Below, in pieces: positions 27,042 through 35,720 of a stretch of 64,000 bases of DNA. The translations under genes were made by a program, and so were the position numbers. Below the pieces are notes generated by a model that searched no databases, had not been told where the DNA came from, and was given only the letters and a program-made list of their open reading frames with translations. Origin of the DNA: Halogeometricum sp. S3BR5-2 (GTDB lineage: Archaea; Halobacteriota; Halobacteria; Halobacteriales; Haloferacaceae); contig NZ_JAMQOQ010000005.1 of assembly GCF_031624635.1 (NCBI RefSeq), forward strand, positions 350,147 through 414,146, read 5' to 3'. Position 1 is the first letter of the stretch. Every line of letters starts with the position of its first letter.

Positions 27042-27491
27042 TCAGTAGAGGTGCGTCATCGCGGCGTCGATGAGCGGCGAGGCGCGGCGCTCGAACGTGG
27101 CGATGACGCCCGACCACTCCGTCAGCGGGTAGACGGCGACGATGGCGTTGTCGTACCACCGGAGCGTCGCGTCGAGGTGGCCGTAGTCTTCGAGCGTGCT
27201 GTCGGACGGCGACTCGGCCAGTCCGATCATCGCGAACGTCTTCAGTCGCTCGTCTATCTCCTCGTCGGTCAGTTCCGCCCGAATCTCCTCGCGCAGGTAG
27301 AGAATCTCGACGCCCTCGTGGTCGTAGAATCCGATTCCGCGGACCGACTCGTCGTTCTCCTCTCTGAGTTCCTCGACGAACGCCTCCAGCGCCTTCCCCG
27401 GCCGGCCGCCCTCCTCTTCGATGTCCGCGCGAAGTTCCTGTTCGACGTCCGCCAAGTCGTCCTCGCCGTCCGCCGCGGGGAAATCCGTCAT
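27042..27491 (-). CDS. Conserved haloarchaeal protein, roadblock-like size, unknown
   Basis: 149 residues, acidic. N-terminal helical half (VEQELRADIEEEGGRPGKAL...) and a C-terminal half with alternating strands (ATLRWYDNAIVAVYPLTEWSGV). The pattern and length recall roadblock/LC7-type or sensor-like haloarchaeal proteins found next to HTR-type ATPases, but I do not recognise it with confidence. Convergent with the degenerate ATPase gene. Confidence 0.6.
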   Translation of the reverse strand: MTDFPAADGEDDLADVEQELRADIEEEGGRPGKALEAFVEELREENDESVRGIGFYDHEGVEILYLREEIRAELTDEEIDERLKTFAMIGLAESPSDSTLEDYGHLDATLRWYDNAIVAVYPLTEWSGVIATFERRASPLIDAAMTHLY

Positions 27492-27595
27492 CGTGCTGTA
27501 CTGTCTCGTCGCTGGTAGATATAGCTAGTCGTCCCCGACGAACTCCGTGAGGGCGGATGAGTTGGTTTCAAACCGACCGCCGACGAGTGACGAGT

Positions 27596-28246
27596 ATGCG
27601 ACTCGTGGCCTTCGACTTCGACGGAACGCTCTCGGACTCGGAGATGACGGTGCTGCTCGGCCGCCGGATGGGGGTGGCCGACGAGATGGCCGACATCACC
27701 GAACGGGCGATGAACGACGAGATATCCTACGCCGATAGCCTTCGGAGGCGGGCGAAACTCCTCGACGGACTCGAGGCCGAGGACGCCGAGGAGGCGTACG
27801 ACGAGGTGACGCTCCGCCCCGGCGCGGCGGAACTCATCGGCCGCCTGCGCGACGCCGGTCACCACGTCGCCATCCTCACCGGCGGCTTCGAACGCGGCGT
27901 CGAACGCGCCTTGGAGAAGGAGGGCGTCGAGGTGGACTCGATCGTCGCCAACCGCCTGCCCGTTCGGGGCGGCCGTCTCACCGGCGAGGTGGAGGGGTCG
28001 CTCATCGAGGGGACGAAGGACGAAGCCCTCGAATCGCTCGCCGACGAACTCGGCGTGAAACTCTCCCGGACCGTCGCCGTCGGCGACGGCGCGAACGACC
28101 TCCCCATGCTCGAAGTCGCCGGCCTCGCCGTCGGGTTCGTCCCGAAACCCGCCGTCCGGCCCTCCTGCGACGCCGTCGTCGCCTCGATGTACCGCCTCGG
28201 CAAGGTGTTCGAGGGGTACAGCATCGTCCGGAAGCCGGACCAGTAA
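27596..28246 (+). CDS. serB: Phosphoserine phosphatase
   Basis: 216 residues from MRLVAFDFDGT. HAD motif I DFDGT (Asp7 nucleophile, Asp9 acid), motif II in ILTGGFERGV, and motif III/IV GTKDEAL...VGDGANDLPML are present and spaced as in SerB. It dephosphorylates phosphoserine in the last step of serine synthesis. The start is chosen because an upstream in-frame extension lacks conservation-like character. Monocistronic. Confidence 0.9.
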   Translation: MRLVAFDFDGTLSDSEMTVLLGRRMGVADEMADITERAMNDEISYADSLRRRAKLLDGLEAEDAEEAYDEVTLRPGAAELIGRLRDAGHHVAILTGGFERGVERALEKEGVEVDSIVANRLPVRGGRLTGEVEGSLIEGTKDEALESLADELGVKLSRTVAVGDGANDLPMLEVAGLAVGFVPKPAVRPSCDAVVASMYRLGKVFEGYSIVRKPDQ

Positions 28247-28370
28247 GCCGACGACTCCGCGCCGCCGCTCTCGCCACCCTGTTTTCGTTCCGATACGTCT
28301 CAGCCGAATATCCGATTCCCACGAGTTCGGGCCCCACGAGGCTCCCAGATTTGATATCCGGACGCGCACG

Positions 28371-28377
28371 CTTATAT
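28371..28377 (+). promoter_or_regulatory. TATA box of transducer operon
   Basis: CTTATAT (28371-28377) lies 29 bases before the ATG at 28407, the usual distance for a short-leader haloarchaeal promoter. It stands out in a run of A/T-rich sequence. Confidence 0.6.
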
Positions 28378-28406
28378 CAGATTTCGTGTTACTCCGTCCC
28401 AGATAT

Positions 28407-28691
28407 ATGCCGGCAGAACTTACCGCATTAGATCCGAAAGAACTGGTACTGATACTCATCGCACTGGTGGGGGTCGTCCCCGTGTTGCTCCTTCGCTCCT
28501 CGCAGTCGAAGTGGTTCATGGGCGGCTACCTCCTGCTGTGCGCGGGCGCGTTGGCGACCAACCTCGAAGCGTTGGCGCTGAGCGACCTGTTCAACGTCGT
28601 CGAGCACGGTGCGGGCATCGCCGCGTCCGGCATCGTGTTCCTCATCGCGGCCCGCAAGCGGAGTCGAGTCGTCGCCGAGGCGACCGAGTGA
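28407..28691 (+). CDS. Three-TM membrane partner of transducer
   Basis: 94 residues from [10 protein letters not shown]. Three hydrophobic segments (about residues 12-27, 36-55, 64-79) and a short basic tail. Not recognised. The stop TGA is followed one base later by the ATG of the chemotaxis transducer, so the two are co-transcribed and probably co-translated. A sensing or assembly partner for the transducer membrane domain is inference. Confidence 0.72.
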   Translation: MPAELTALDPKELVLILIALVGVVPVLLLRSSQSKWFMGGYLLLCAGALATNLEALALSDLFNVVEHGAGIAASGIVFLIAARKRSRVVAEATE

Positions 28692-28692
28692 G

Positions 28693-30285
28693 ATGGTCGC
28701 GTTCACCGCGGTCTTCGACGTGGTCGGCACCGTCGCCTACCTCGCGACCGCCGTCGTCGCGTTCCGGACCTACCGGCGGGCCGACGCCGAGTCGGGTTTC
28801 TGGCTGAACTTCGGACTGGCGGCCCTGCTCGGGTTCTTCTGGGCGGGCGTCGTCAGCGCCGAACATCTGGGCGTCGCCGGCGAGGTGTTCGACATCATCA
28901 GCGTGTCGCTCCTGACGGCGACTATCGCCGTCTTCGCCGTCGGCGCGACGGGCACGTACGCCGTCGTCGAGGACATGAAGCGTTCCCGCGCCCGCGAGGC
29001 CGACTCCCGCGCGGCGGCGGAGTCGCTGACGGAGTCGCTGGAGACCGGCGCCGCCGAGTTCGACCGCGTGATGGACGCCGCGGCCGCGGGCGACCTCACG
29101 GTCAGGATGAACCGCGACGGCGAGAGCGACGCGATGGCCCGCGTGGCCGAGTCGTTCAACGGGATGATGGCCGACCTCGAGACCACCGTCGTGAACATCC
29201 AGTCGTTCGCGGGCGACGTCGCCGACTCGACGGCGCAGATAGACGCCAGCGCCGACGAGATACGGATGGCCAGCGAGGAGGTGAGCACCTCGATGACCGC
29301 CGTCGCGGGCGAGACCGACGAACAGCACCGACACCTGTCGGCGGCCGCCGACGAGATGAGCACGCTCTCGGCGACGGTCGAGGAGGTGGCGGCCTCGGCG
29401 ACGCAGGTGGCCGAGACGTCGAGCGAGGCGTCCGAACTCGGCGAGGACGGCCGCGCGTCCGCGACCGAGGCGTTAGAGGAGATGGACCACGTCCGGGAGA
29501 CGACCGACCGGACCGTCGGCGAGGTCGAGGCGCTCCGCGACGAACTCGACGAAATCGTCGCCATCGTCGACCTCATCACCGAGATAGCCGACCGGACGAA
29601 CCTCCTCGCCCTCAACGCCTCCATCGAGGCCGCCCGCGCGGGCGAGGCCGGCAAGGGGTTCGCCGTCGTCGCCGCCGAGATAAAGGAACTCGCCAGCGAG
29701 TCGACGACGGCCACGGGCCGCATCGAGACGCTCGTCACCGACATTCAGGCGTCGGCCGCGGGCACCGCCGGCGACATGCGCGAGGTCGGCGACCGGGTCA
29801 CATCCGGCACCGAGACGGTCGGGTCCGCGCTGGCCGCCCTCGAGGACATCGCCGCGCGCGTCGAGGAGGTCAACGGCGGCATCCAGGAGATAGACCGCGC
29901 GACGACCGAGCAGGCGACCTCCACCGAGGACGCCCTCCTGAAGGTCGAGGACGCCCGGCAGGCGGGCGACCGGACGAGCGAGGAGATATCGAGCGTCACC
30001 GCTGCCTCCGAGGAGCAGACCGCCTCGGTCTCCGAGGCGGCGGGCAGCATCGGCGACCTCTCGACGGCGGCGACGGCGCTCCGCGACCGTCTCGCCCGCT
30101 TCGAGGTGAGCGAATCCGCCCACGCCGGAGCGACGGCGGACTCCCCGTCCGCCGCGTCGGACGCTCCGACGGCCGCGGAACCGACGTCGCCGCCGGCGCA
30201 GACGGCGGCCGATTCCGCCGCCCCGATGTCGACGGACGGCGGCCGGTCCGAACGCCCCGACCGGCCCCCGCGCTCCCGTCGCTGA
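28693..30285 (+). CDS. Methyl-accepting chemotaxis (halobacterial) transducer
   Basis: 530 residues from [10 protein letters not shown]. About three to four TM helices (residues 1-95) without a sizeable extracellular domain, then a HAMP-like segment ([20 protein letters not shown]) and the long cytoplasmic MCP coiled coil. The highly conserved tip [20 protein letters not shown] is intact, so it should couple to CheW/CheA. The C-terminus is a disordered Ala/Pro/Ser tail of about 55 residues. Lacking a periplasmic sensor, it may sense within the membrane, through a soluble partner, or via the upstream 3-TM protein. No che genes adjoin. Confidence 0.92.
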   Translation: MVAFTAVFDVVGTVAYLATAVVAFRTYRRADAESGFWLNFGLAALLGFFWAGVVSAEHLGVAGEVFDIISVSLLTATIAVFAVGATGTYAVVEDMKRSRAREADSRAAAESLTESLETGAAEFDRVMDAAAAGDLTVRMNRDGESDAMARVAESFNGMMADLETTVVNIQSFAGDVADSTAQIDASADEIRMASEEVSTSMTAVAGETDEQHRHLSAAADEMSTLSATVEEVAASATQVAETSSEASELGEDGRASATEALEEMDHVRETTDRTVGEVEALRDELDEIVAIVDLITEIADRTNLLALNASIEAARAGEAGKGFAVVAAEIKELASESTTATGRIETLVTDIQASAAGTAGDMREVGDRVTSGTETVGSALAALEDIAARVEEVNGGIQEIDRATTEQATSTEDALLKVEDARQAGDRTSEEISSVTAASEEQTASVSEAAGSIGDLSTAATALRDRLARFEVSESAHAGATADSPSAASDAPTAAEPTSPPAQTAADSAAPMSTDGGRSERPDRPPRSRR

Positions 30286-30370
30286 CTCGCTCTCTCCGAT
30301 TTCTCCGAACGCGCCGTCCGCCGACCCGCACGGGACACGTTTTTTGCACCGGTGACCCACTGACGGTAGC

Positions 30371-31075
30371 ATGACGATGTACGACCGCGGGGCGTCGACC
30401 GAGGCCCGCCTCCGCCGGTGGGACGGGGGCCTGAGTTGGCTCGCGTTCCCCGGGGAGACGGCGGAGCGGTGCAGTCACGCCCTCGGCGCCGACGGCGGCG
30501 TCTGGCTGTTGGACCCGCTGGACGCGCCGGGGGTCGACGAGGCCGTCGCGGAACTCGGTCCCGTCGAGGGCGTCGCCGTCCTCTCGGCGTACCACGCGCG
30601 CGACGCCGCGGCGTTCGCCGACCGCTACGACGTGCCGGTGTCGCTCCCGCGGTGGCTCCCTCGGGTCGAAGCGCGCGTGGACGCGCCCGTCGAACGGTTC
30701 GACGGCGAACTCGGAACCACCGGCCTCCGCGTCCGCGAGTACGCGCCGCTTCCGGGGTGGTCGGAGGCGATAGCCCACCGCCCGGCGGACGGCACGCTGT
30801 ACGCGCCGGACACGCTCGGCACCGCCTCGCCGTTCACCGTCGACGGAGAGCGACTCGGTCTCTACCTCTTCCAGCGCTTCGTGACCCCGAAGTTCCTCCA
30901 CGGCTACGACCCCGAGCGGATACTCGTCGGGCACGGCGACGGGGTGTTCCAGGGGGCCGCCGCGGCGCTCGAGGACGCCGTGGCGAACGGGCGACGGCGA
31001 CTGCCCTGGGCGCTGGTCGAGAACGGGACCGAGCAGGTTCGGGCGCTCGTGGCGGCACTCGACGAGCGAGGCTGA
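30371..31075 (+). CDS. Metallo-beta-lactamase-fold protein lacking metal motif
   Basis: 234 residues. Secondary-structure order and landmarks resemble MBL-fold hydrolases: VWLLDPLDAPG, then AVLSAYHARDAAAF where HxHxDH should be, and GHGDGVFQGAA near the C-terminus. Only His75 remains of the first motif, so hydrolase activity is doubtful. Possibly a binding or regulatory derivative. Family by inspection only. It stands alone between the transducer and the VOC protein. Confidence 0.65.
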   Translation: MTMYDRGASTEARLRRWDGGLSWLAFPGETAERCSHALGADGGVWLLDPLDAPGVDEAVAELGPVEGVAVLSAYHARDAAAFADRYDVPVSLPRWLPRVEARVDAPVERFDGELGTTGLRVREYAPLPGWSEAIAHRPADGTLYAPDTLGTASPFTVDGERLGLYLFQRFVTPKFLHGYDPERILVGHGDGVFQGAAAALEDAVANGRRRLPWALVENGTEQVRALVAALDERG

Positions 31076-31113
31076 GCCCGACCGACGACGCGAAAAACCG
31101 ACCGAGTCCGGTG

Positions 31114-31548
31114 TTACGAGGCGTACTCGAAGAGGCTGAACTCGTTCCCGGACGGGTCGGCGAACATCGCCTCGATGCCCCACGGGTACGTCTCGGGTTC
31201 CTGAGTTATCTCGACGCCCCGTTCGCGGAGCGTCTCGACCGTCTCGGCGCAGTCGGGCGTCCGGAACGTCCACCACGTCTCGGTCCCCCGCTTCGGTTCG
31301 AGCAGCGCCCGCGTCTCCTCGTCGTAGTACGGTTCGTCGACCCGGGTGAGGGCTATCTCTAACTCCTGCCCCGGAACCCCGACGGTGACCCACCGGCCCG
31401 TCTCGCCGTCCATCTCGAACGTGTCGTCCATCCGCTTTTCGAACCCCAGCGTCTCCGTGTAGAACGCCAGGGCTTCGTCCACGTCGTCGACGACGACCGT
31501 GACGATGCGCAGTCCCTCGATACCCACCTGTCGTTGTGTTCCGCTCAT
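31114..31548 (-). CDS. VOC (glyoxalase/bleomycin resistance) family protein
   Basis: 144 residues: two beta-alpha-beta-beta-beta halves, with RIVTVVVDDVDEALAFYTETLGF at the start and the C-terminal half ending GIEAMFADPSGNEFSLFE, the usual VOC metal-site Glu strand. It is a single VOC domain, so it probably acts as a dimer. Substrate not inferable. Confidence 0.88.
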   Translation of the reverse strand: MSGTQRQVGIEGLRIVTVVVDDVDEALAFYTETLGFEKRMDDTFEMDGETGRWVTVGVPGQELEIALTRVDEPYYDEETRALLEPKRGTETWWTFRTPDCAETVETLRERGVEITQEPETYPWGIEAMFADPSGNEFSLFEYAS

Positions 31549-31683
31549 GGGCAGGATTGGTACGCGTGCGGAGAGAATAGCTCTATTTCCGCCGTACCGG
31601 CCGTTCTCGGCGTCTGAGCGGTTCTCGGAAGAGACACTCCGAAGAGGTAGAACGCCGCCTCCGAGCGGCGGGCGTTCGGCGGT

Positions 31684-33111
31684 TCAGCGGTTCAGCGTGT
31701 GAATCGCCTCGCCGCGCGCGTTCTCCGCGGCCTCCATCACCGCCTCCGCCAGCGTCGGGTGGGTGTGGACGGTGCCGGCCACGTCCTCCAGCGTCGCGCC
31801 CATCTCCACCGCGAGGGCGAGTTCGGCGACGAGTTCGGACGCTTCCGGTCCCACAATCTGCCCGCCGAGGACGAACCCGCTGTCCTCGTCGGCGACGACG
31901 CGGACGAAGCCCTCGGTGTGGCCCGTCGTCATCGCGCGCCCGGAGGCGTTGAACGGCATCTGGCCGACGGCGGGGGTGAAACCCGCCTCCTCGGCCTCGG
32001 ATTCGGTCATGCCCACGGTGCCGATTTCGGGGTCGGTGAACACGGCCGCCGGGACGGCCTGCGCGTCGTAGGCCGCCGGTTCGCCCGCGGCGTGTTCGGC
32101 GGCGACGATGCCCTCCTTCGACCCGACGTGCGCCAGCATCGGCGAGTCGGCCACCACGTCGCCGACGGCGTAGATGTGGTCGACGGAGGTCCGCATCCGG
32201 TCGTCCGTCTCGAAGAAGCCCTTCTCGTCCGTCTCCAATCCCGCGTTCTCGGCGTCGACGGTGTCGGTCACGGGCGACCGACCGACGGCGACCAGCACCT
32301 TGTCGGCGCGGTACGACGACGTCTCGCCGTCCTCGGTCTCCGTCTCGACGACCACGTCGTCGCCGTCGGGCGACCACCCGCTGGCGCCCTCTCCGAAGTG
32401 GAACTCGATGCCGAGTTCCTCGGCGCGTTTGCGGACGACGTTCGAGACGTCGTCCTCGTAGCCGGGGAGCACGTCTTCGAGCATCTCCACGACGGTCACG
32501 TCCGCGCCGAGTTTGGCGAACGCGGTGGACAGTTCCATGCCGATGTAGCCGGCGCCGACGACGAGCAGTTCGTCGGGCACCGACTCCGCCGCGAGGGCGT
32601 CCCGCGAGGACCAGACGGGGTCGTCCGCGAACTCGAAGCCCGGAATCTGGACCGGGCGAGAGCCGGTGGCGACGATGCAGCGCTCGAACTCCACCGTCTC
32701 GGAGCCCTGACCCTCGCCGCCGTGTTCGATGCGGACCGAGGAGTCGTCCTTGAAGCGCGCCGTCCCCTCGATGAGGTTGACGCCGTTGGCCTTGCAGAGT
32801 TTCTCGACGCCGCCGGTCAGTCGGCCGACCACGTCGTCCTTCCAACTCCGCATCTGCGACATGTCCACCGCCGGGTCGGCGTGGATGCCCATCTCCTCGG
32901 CGCTGCCCGCCTCGTGCGCCAGCGACGACGCCGTGATGTACGCCTTCGAGGGGATACAGCCGTGGTTCAGACAGGTGCCCCCGTAGGCGTCTCGTTCGAC
33001 CAGCGTCGTGTCCAGACCGCGCTGTGCGGCGCGGATGGCGGCGACGTACCCGCCCGGCCCCGCGCCGATGACCAGTACCTCCGTTCCCGTCGAGATGTCT
33101 CCGACGACCAT
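31684..33111 (-). CDS. lpdA: Dihydrolipoyl dehydrogenase (E3)
   Basis: 475 residues. FAD loop GAGPGG (16-21 region), redox disulfide CLNHGC (Cys47, Cys52), NAD loop GAGYIGMELS and C-terminal HTHPTLAEAVMEA (His/Glu dyad) are all present. It re-oxidises lipoyl groups on E2 with NAD. Last gene of the complex operon; its start overlaps the E2 stop (TAATG), so expression is coupled. Confidence 0.97.
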   Translation of the reverse strand: MVVGDISTGTEVLVIGAGPGGYVAAIRAAQRGLDTTLVERDAYGGTCLNHGCIPSKAYITASSLAHEAGSAEEMGIHADPAVDMSQMRSWKDDVVGRLTGGVEKLCKANGVNLIEGTARFKDDSSVRIEHGGEGQGSETVEFERCIVATGSRPVQIPGFEFADDPVWSSRDALAAESVPDELLVVGAGYIGMELSTAFAKLGADVTVVEMLEDVLPGYEDDVSNVVRKRAEELGIEFHFGEGASGWSPDGDDVVVETETEDGETSSYRADKVLVAVGRSPVTDTVDAENAGLETDEKGFFETDDRMRTSVDHIYAVGDVVADSPMLAHVGSKEGIVAAEHAAGEPAAYDAQAVPAAVFTDPEIGTVGMTESEAEEAGFTPAVGQMPFNASGRAMTTGHTEGFVRVVADEDSGFVLGGQIVGPEASELVAELALAVEMGATLEDVAGTVHTHPTLAEAVMEAAENARGEAIHTLNR

Positions 33112-34718
33112 TATTCGAGCATCAGGAGTTTGGGGTTCGCGAGGTACTCCTTGACCTTGTTCGTGAACTGCGCGGCCACCGCGCCGTCGACGACGCGGTG
33201 GTCGACCGACAGCGACAGCGTCAGCACTTTTCTCGGGACGACGTCGCCGTCGACGACGCGCGGTTTCTCCTTTATCGCTCCGAGCGCCAGAATCGCGACT
33301 TCGGGGTAGTTGATGATGGGCGTGGCGTACTCGCCGCCGATGCCCCCGATGTTCGTGATGGTGAACGTGCCGCCCTGCATCTCCTCGCGCGAAATCTTTC
33401 GCTCGCGGGCCTTCTCCACTTTCTCGCTCATGTCTCGCGCGAGGTCAGAGAGCCCTTTGCCGTCCGCGCCGTGGACGACGGGCACCATCAGACCGGCGTC
33501 CGTCGCGGTGGCGACGCCGAGGTTGTACTCGTCGCGGAGCACGATTTCCTCGTTCTCCTCGTCGAGTTGGGCGTTCACGTAGGGGAACTCCTTCAGCGCC
33601 GCGACGACGGCCTTCATCACGAACGGCATGTAGGTGAGAGAGACGCCCTGTTCGGCCGCGAGGGGTTTCAGGTCCTCGCGGAGTTCCACCAACTCGGTCA
33701 CGTCCACGTCGTCGTGGTGGGTGACGTGCGGCGCGGTGTACTTCGAGCGCTCCATCTGGTCGCCGATGGCGCGGCGGACGCCCCGGTAGGGGACGCGTTC
33801 GCCGGCCGCGGGACCGGACTCCGAGTCCGCTCCGCCGGCCGTCGCACCGGTCTCCGCCTCGGCTTCGGCCGTCGCCTCGCCGGCCTCGGCCTCCTCGGAG
33901 AGCGCCTTCGCGTCGGCCGCCTGCGCCTCGCGTTGGGCCTGCGCGTACTCGCGGACGGCCTCGGGGCTGACGAACGCCTCGCCGTCTCGTTCCTCGCTCG
34001 CGGGCACGTCGTCGATGTTCACGCCCTCCTCGTCGGCGATGCGGCGCGTCGCGGGCGCGGCCAGCGTCTTCTCGCGGCCGGCGGCCTCGGTCGACCCGGA
34101 CGCGACTTCGCCGTTCTCGGCGTCGCCGCGCTTCGAGACGGCCGACTTGCCGGAGAACGACACCGAGCGAGGGCCGCCGGACTTCGAGTCGTCGCTCTCG
34201 TCGGCCCCCGAATCGGCGGCCGCCCGCACGTCGGACTCGGTCACCCGACCGCTCGGGCCGGACCCCGAGACGGAGGCGATGTCGACGTCGAGTTCGCGCG
34301 CGAGTCGGCGGACGCTCGGCGACGCGAACACGCGTCCCGACTGCGTCTCCGTCTCGGCGGTGTCGGTCGTCTCCTCGGCGTCCTCGTCGGCGGACTGCGC
34401 GTCGCCCGCCGCGGACTCGACTTCAGACTCGGACTCGGCTTCCTGCTCGCCGCTCGCCGCCTCGTCTCCGTCCTCGCCCTCGACCTCGAACGTGATTATC
34501 ACGTCGCCGACGGGGACCATCTCCCCCTCCTCGGCGCGGAGTTCGCTCACCGTCCCGTTGTACGGGGAGGGAACGTCCACGAGGGCTTTGTCCGTCTCCA
34601 CCTCCGCGACGACTTGGTCCTCTTCGACCGTGTCGCCCGGCGCGACGTGCCACGTGACGAGTTCGCCCTCCGCGACGCCCTCGCCCACGTCGGGCAGTTT
34701 GAATTCCTTGATAGCCAT
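33111..34718 (-). CDS. Lipoyl-dependent 2-oxoacid dehydrogenase acyltransferase (E2)
   Basis: 535 residues. One lipoyl domain at the N-terminus (ETDKALVDV, Lys44), an acidic linker, an E3-binding segment at about 130-167 (FASPSVRRLARELDV), a second similar segment at about 219-260 (LAAPATRRIADEEGVNI), another linker, then the catalytic domain ending with DHRVVDGAVAAQF (catalytic His). The substrate (pyruvate, branched-chain oxoacids or acetoin) cannot be read from E2. Operon position between E1beta and E3. The apparent double peripheral-subunit-binding region is discussed as a finding. Confidence 0.95.
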   Translation of the reverse strand: MAIKEFKLPDVGEGVAEGELVTWHVAPGDTVEEDQVVAEVETDKALVDVPSPYNGTVSELRAEEGEMVPVGDVIITFEVEGEDGDEAASGEQEAESESEVESAAGDAQSADEDAEETTDTAETETQSGRVFASPSVRRLARELDVDIASVSGSGPSGRVTESDVRAAADSGADESDDSKSGGPRSVSFSGKSAVSKRGDAENGEVASGSTEAAGREKTLAAPATRRIADEEGVNIDDVPASEERDGEAFVSPEAVREYAQAQREAQAADAKALSEEAEAGEATAEAEAETGATAGGADSESGPAAGERVPYRGVRRAIGDQMERSKYTAPHVTHHDDVDVTELVELREDLKPLAAEQGVSLTYMPFVMKAVVAALKEFPYVNAQLDEENEEIVLRDEYNLGVATATDAGLMVPVVHGADGKGLSDLARDMSEKVEKARERKISREEMQGGTFTITNIGGIGGEYATPIINYPEVAILALGAIKEKPRVVDGDVVPRKVLTLSLSVDHRVVDGAVAAQFTNKVKEYLANPKLLMLE

Positions 34719-34721
34719 CGT

Positions 34722-35717
34722 TCAGAACTCCACGGCGTTCCGGATACCTTCTTCGACCCGCGCGACGGAGGGCAGGTAGTAGTCTTCGAGGGCGTACAGC
34801 GGGTAGGGGACGTCGTAGCCGGCGATGCGTTCGACGGGGGCCTCCTGGTGCAGGAGCGCCTTCTCCTGCAGCGTCGCGGTTATCTCCGCGCCGAGACCGC
34901 CCGTCTTCGGCGCCTCGTGGACGACGGCCGCCCGGCCCGTCTTCTCGAACGACTCCACGATGGTCTCTTTGTCCATCGGCGAGACGGTTCGCAGGTCGAC
35001 GACTTCGACGCTGACGCCGTCTTCCTCCAGGATATCGGCCGCCTCCATCGTCGGGCGCGTCATCGCGCCGTAGGTGTAGACGGAGACGTCCGTCCCCTCC
35101 CGGCGGACCGCCGCCTCGCCGATGGGGACCTCGTAGTCGTCCTCGGGGACGTCCCCGCGGAACGCGCGGTAGATGAGTTTCGGTTCGAGGAAGATGACCG
35201 GGTCGGGGTCGCGGATGGCCGAGATGAGAAGCCCCTTCGTGTCGTACGGCGTCGAGGGGATGACCACCTTCAGACCCGCCTCGTGCGCGTAGAACGCCTC
35301 CTTCGATTCGGAGTGGTGTTCGGGCGCGCGGATGCCGCCGCCGTAGGGCGCGCGGACGACGAGGGGGCAGGTGAACCGGCCGCGACTGCGCGTGCGCAGG
35401 CGGGCCGCGTGGCTGACTATCTGGTCGAACGCGGGGTACATGAACCCGGAGAACTGCATCTCCGCGACGGGGCGCATCCCCATCGTCGCCATGCCGATAG
35501 CGGTGCCGGCGATGCCGGATTCGGCGAGGGGCGTGTCGATGACCCGGTCGTCGCCGAACTCGTTCCAGAGACCCTCGGTGGCGCGGAAGACGCCGCCGTT
35601 CTTCCCGACGTCCTCGCCCATCACGACCACCCGGTCGTCGTTCGTCATCTCGGTGTGGAGACCGTCCCGCACCGCCTGTACCAGCGTGAGATTCTGCGTC
35701 TGTTGGCTCTGACTCAT
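34722..35717 (-). CDS. 2-oxoacid dehydrogenase E1 component, beta subunit
   Basis: 331 residues, full length. Transketolase-type beta subunit with VRDGLHTEMTNDDRVVVMGEDVGKNGGVF at the start and the C-terminal domain PMDKETIVESFEKTGRAAVVHEA. It forms the TPP active site with the alpha subunit. Three-base spacing to both neighbours in the operon. Confidence 0.95.
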   Translation of the reverse strand: MSQSQQTQNLTLVQAVRDGLHTEMTNDDRVVVMGEDVGKNGGVFRATEGLWNEFGDDRVIDTPLAESGIAGTAIGMATMGMRPVAEMQFSGFMYPAFDQIVSHAARLRTRSRGRFTCPLVVRAPYGGGIRAPEHHSESKEAFYAHEAGLKVVIPSTPYDTKGLLISAIRDPDPVIFLEPKLIYRAFRGDVPEDDYEVPIGEAAVRREGTDVSVYTYGAMTRPTMEAADILEEDGVSVEVVDLRTVSPMDKETIVESFEKTGRAAVVHEAPKTGGLGAEITATLQEKALLHQEAPVERIAGYDVPYPLYALEDYYLPSVARVEEGIRNAVEF

Positions 35718-35720
35718 TGA

